From: RGIG3994 sp964461635
GTDB lineage: Bacteria; Bacillota; Clostridia; Oscillospirales; CAG-272
Length of the DNA: 13,801 bases
Direction: 5' to 3'
Assembly: GCA_964461635.1 (NCBI GenBank)
Contig: CAYWVC010000039.1
Coordinates: forward strand, 1 to 13,801
A program made the translations under genes and the position numbers. The notes beneath the pieces are model-generated. The model ran no database searches and was not told the DNA's origin. It worked only from the letters and a program-made list of their open reading frames with translations. This document shows positions 13,697 to 13,801 of the stretch, piece after piece; position 1 is the first letter of the stretch, and the number at the start of each line of letters is the position of its first letter.

Positions 13697-13801
13697 ACCC
13701 CTTCGAAGAATTTGAACCACTTTTGCTAAGGGTGACACTCACCGCGCCGCTTGGTCGTTGTTGCCAACTCCCCACGCGGGAAGCAACATCAAGACTGTAG
13801 G
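13697..13801. other. Non-coding right end
   Basis: I see no gene start with a ribosome binding site and no tRNA-like fold in the last 105 bases. TGTTGC (13759-13764) can pair with GCAACA (13783-13788) across an 18-base loop, a weak structure of unknown meaning. The base composition stays GC-rich. Confidence 0.4.

Noticed and set aside
1..13801. CRISPR array, tRNA, rRNA, insertion sequence or integrase
   Set aside because: No spaced repeat array, cloverleaf, rRNA-like block or transposase motif was found on either strand.

Overview
The window looks like a chromosomal segment of a GC-rich member of the Clostridia (low-GC Gram-positive phylum, but a high-GC lineage; probably an uncultured gut or rumen type). 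The grounds are a MecA-family ClpC adaptor, a DinG/XPD-type helicase of the clostridial form, a TagF-like (teichoic-acid type) glycerophosphotransferase, an EpsD-like glycosyltransferase, strong GGAGG-type ribosome binding sites and several TTG/GTG starts. The genus cannot be fixed from sequence reading alone.

Layout. (1) Positions 1-217 are AT-rich, non-coding and carry a strong sigma-A type promoter (81-109) followed by a leader of about 100 nt. (2) Positions 218-10600 hold eight genes on the + strand with gaps of 46 nt or less and four-, eight- and seventeen-base overlaps, so they almost certainly form one operon. The order is: membrane phosphoglycosyl transferase with an extra Cys-rich N-terminus, EpsD-like GT4, a second GT4, a divergent GT-B protein, UDP-GlcNAc 2-epimerase, a third GT4, an 850-residue fusion of a Wzy/O-antigen-ligase-like membrane protein with a CDP-glycerol glycerophosphotransferase, and a Wzx-type flippase. 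(3) A mecA homologue on the - strand (10575-11114) converges on the flippase gene and overlaps its end by 26 nt. (4) A DinG-type helicase gene (+, 11244-13619) diverges from mecA. (5) The last 182 nt are non-coding and contain a perfect 16-bp inverted repeat.

How the genes work together. The operon is a nearly self-contained Wzx/Wzy-type pathway for a surface polysaccharide. The phosphoglycosyl transferase loads the first sugar on undecaprenyl phosphate. Up to four glycosyltransferases extend it. The epimerase supplies UDP-ManNAc. The C-terminal half of the fusion protein probably adds phosphoglycerol on the cytoplasmic side, the flippase moves the unit outward, and the N-terminal half of the fusion polymerises it outside. 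No chain-length regulator, tyrosine kinase/phosphatase, LCP ligase or CDP-glycerol synthase lies in the window, so these would have to be encoded elsewhere.

The strongest candidate for something new is the polymerase-glycerophosphotransferase fusion (6525-9077). Secondary points are the Cys-rich extension on the initiating transferase, the apparent loss of the nuclease motifs in the helicase N-terminus, a hairpin that would cover the ribosome binding site of the first operon gene, and the long palindrome at the right end.
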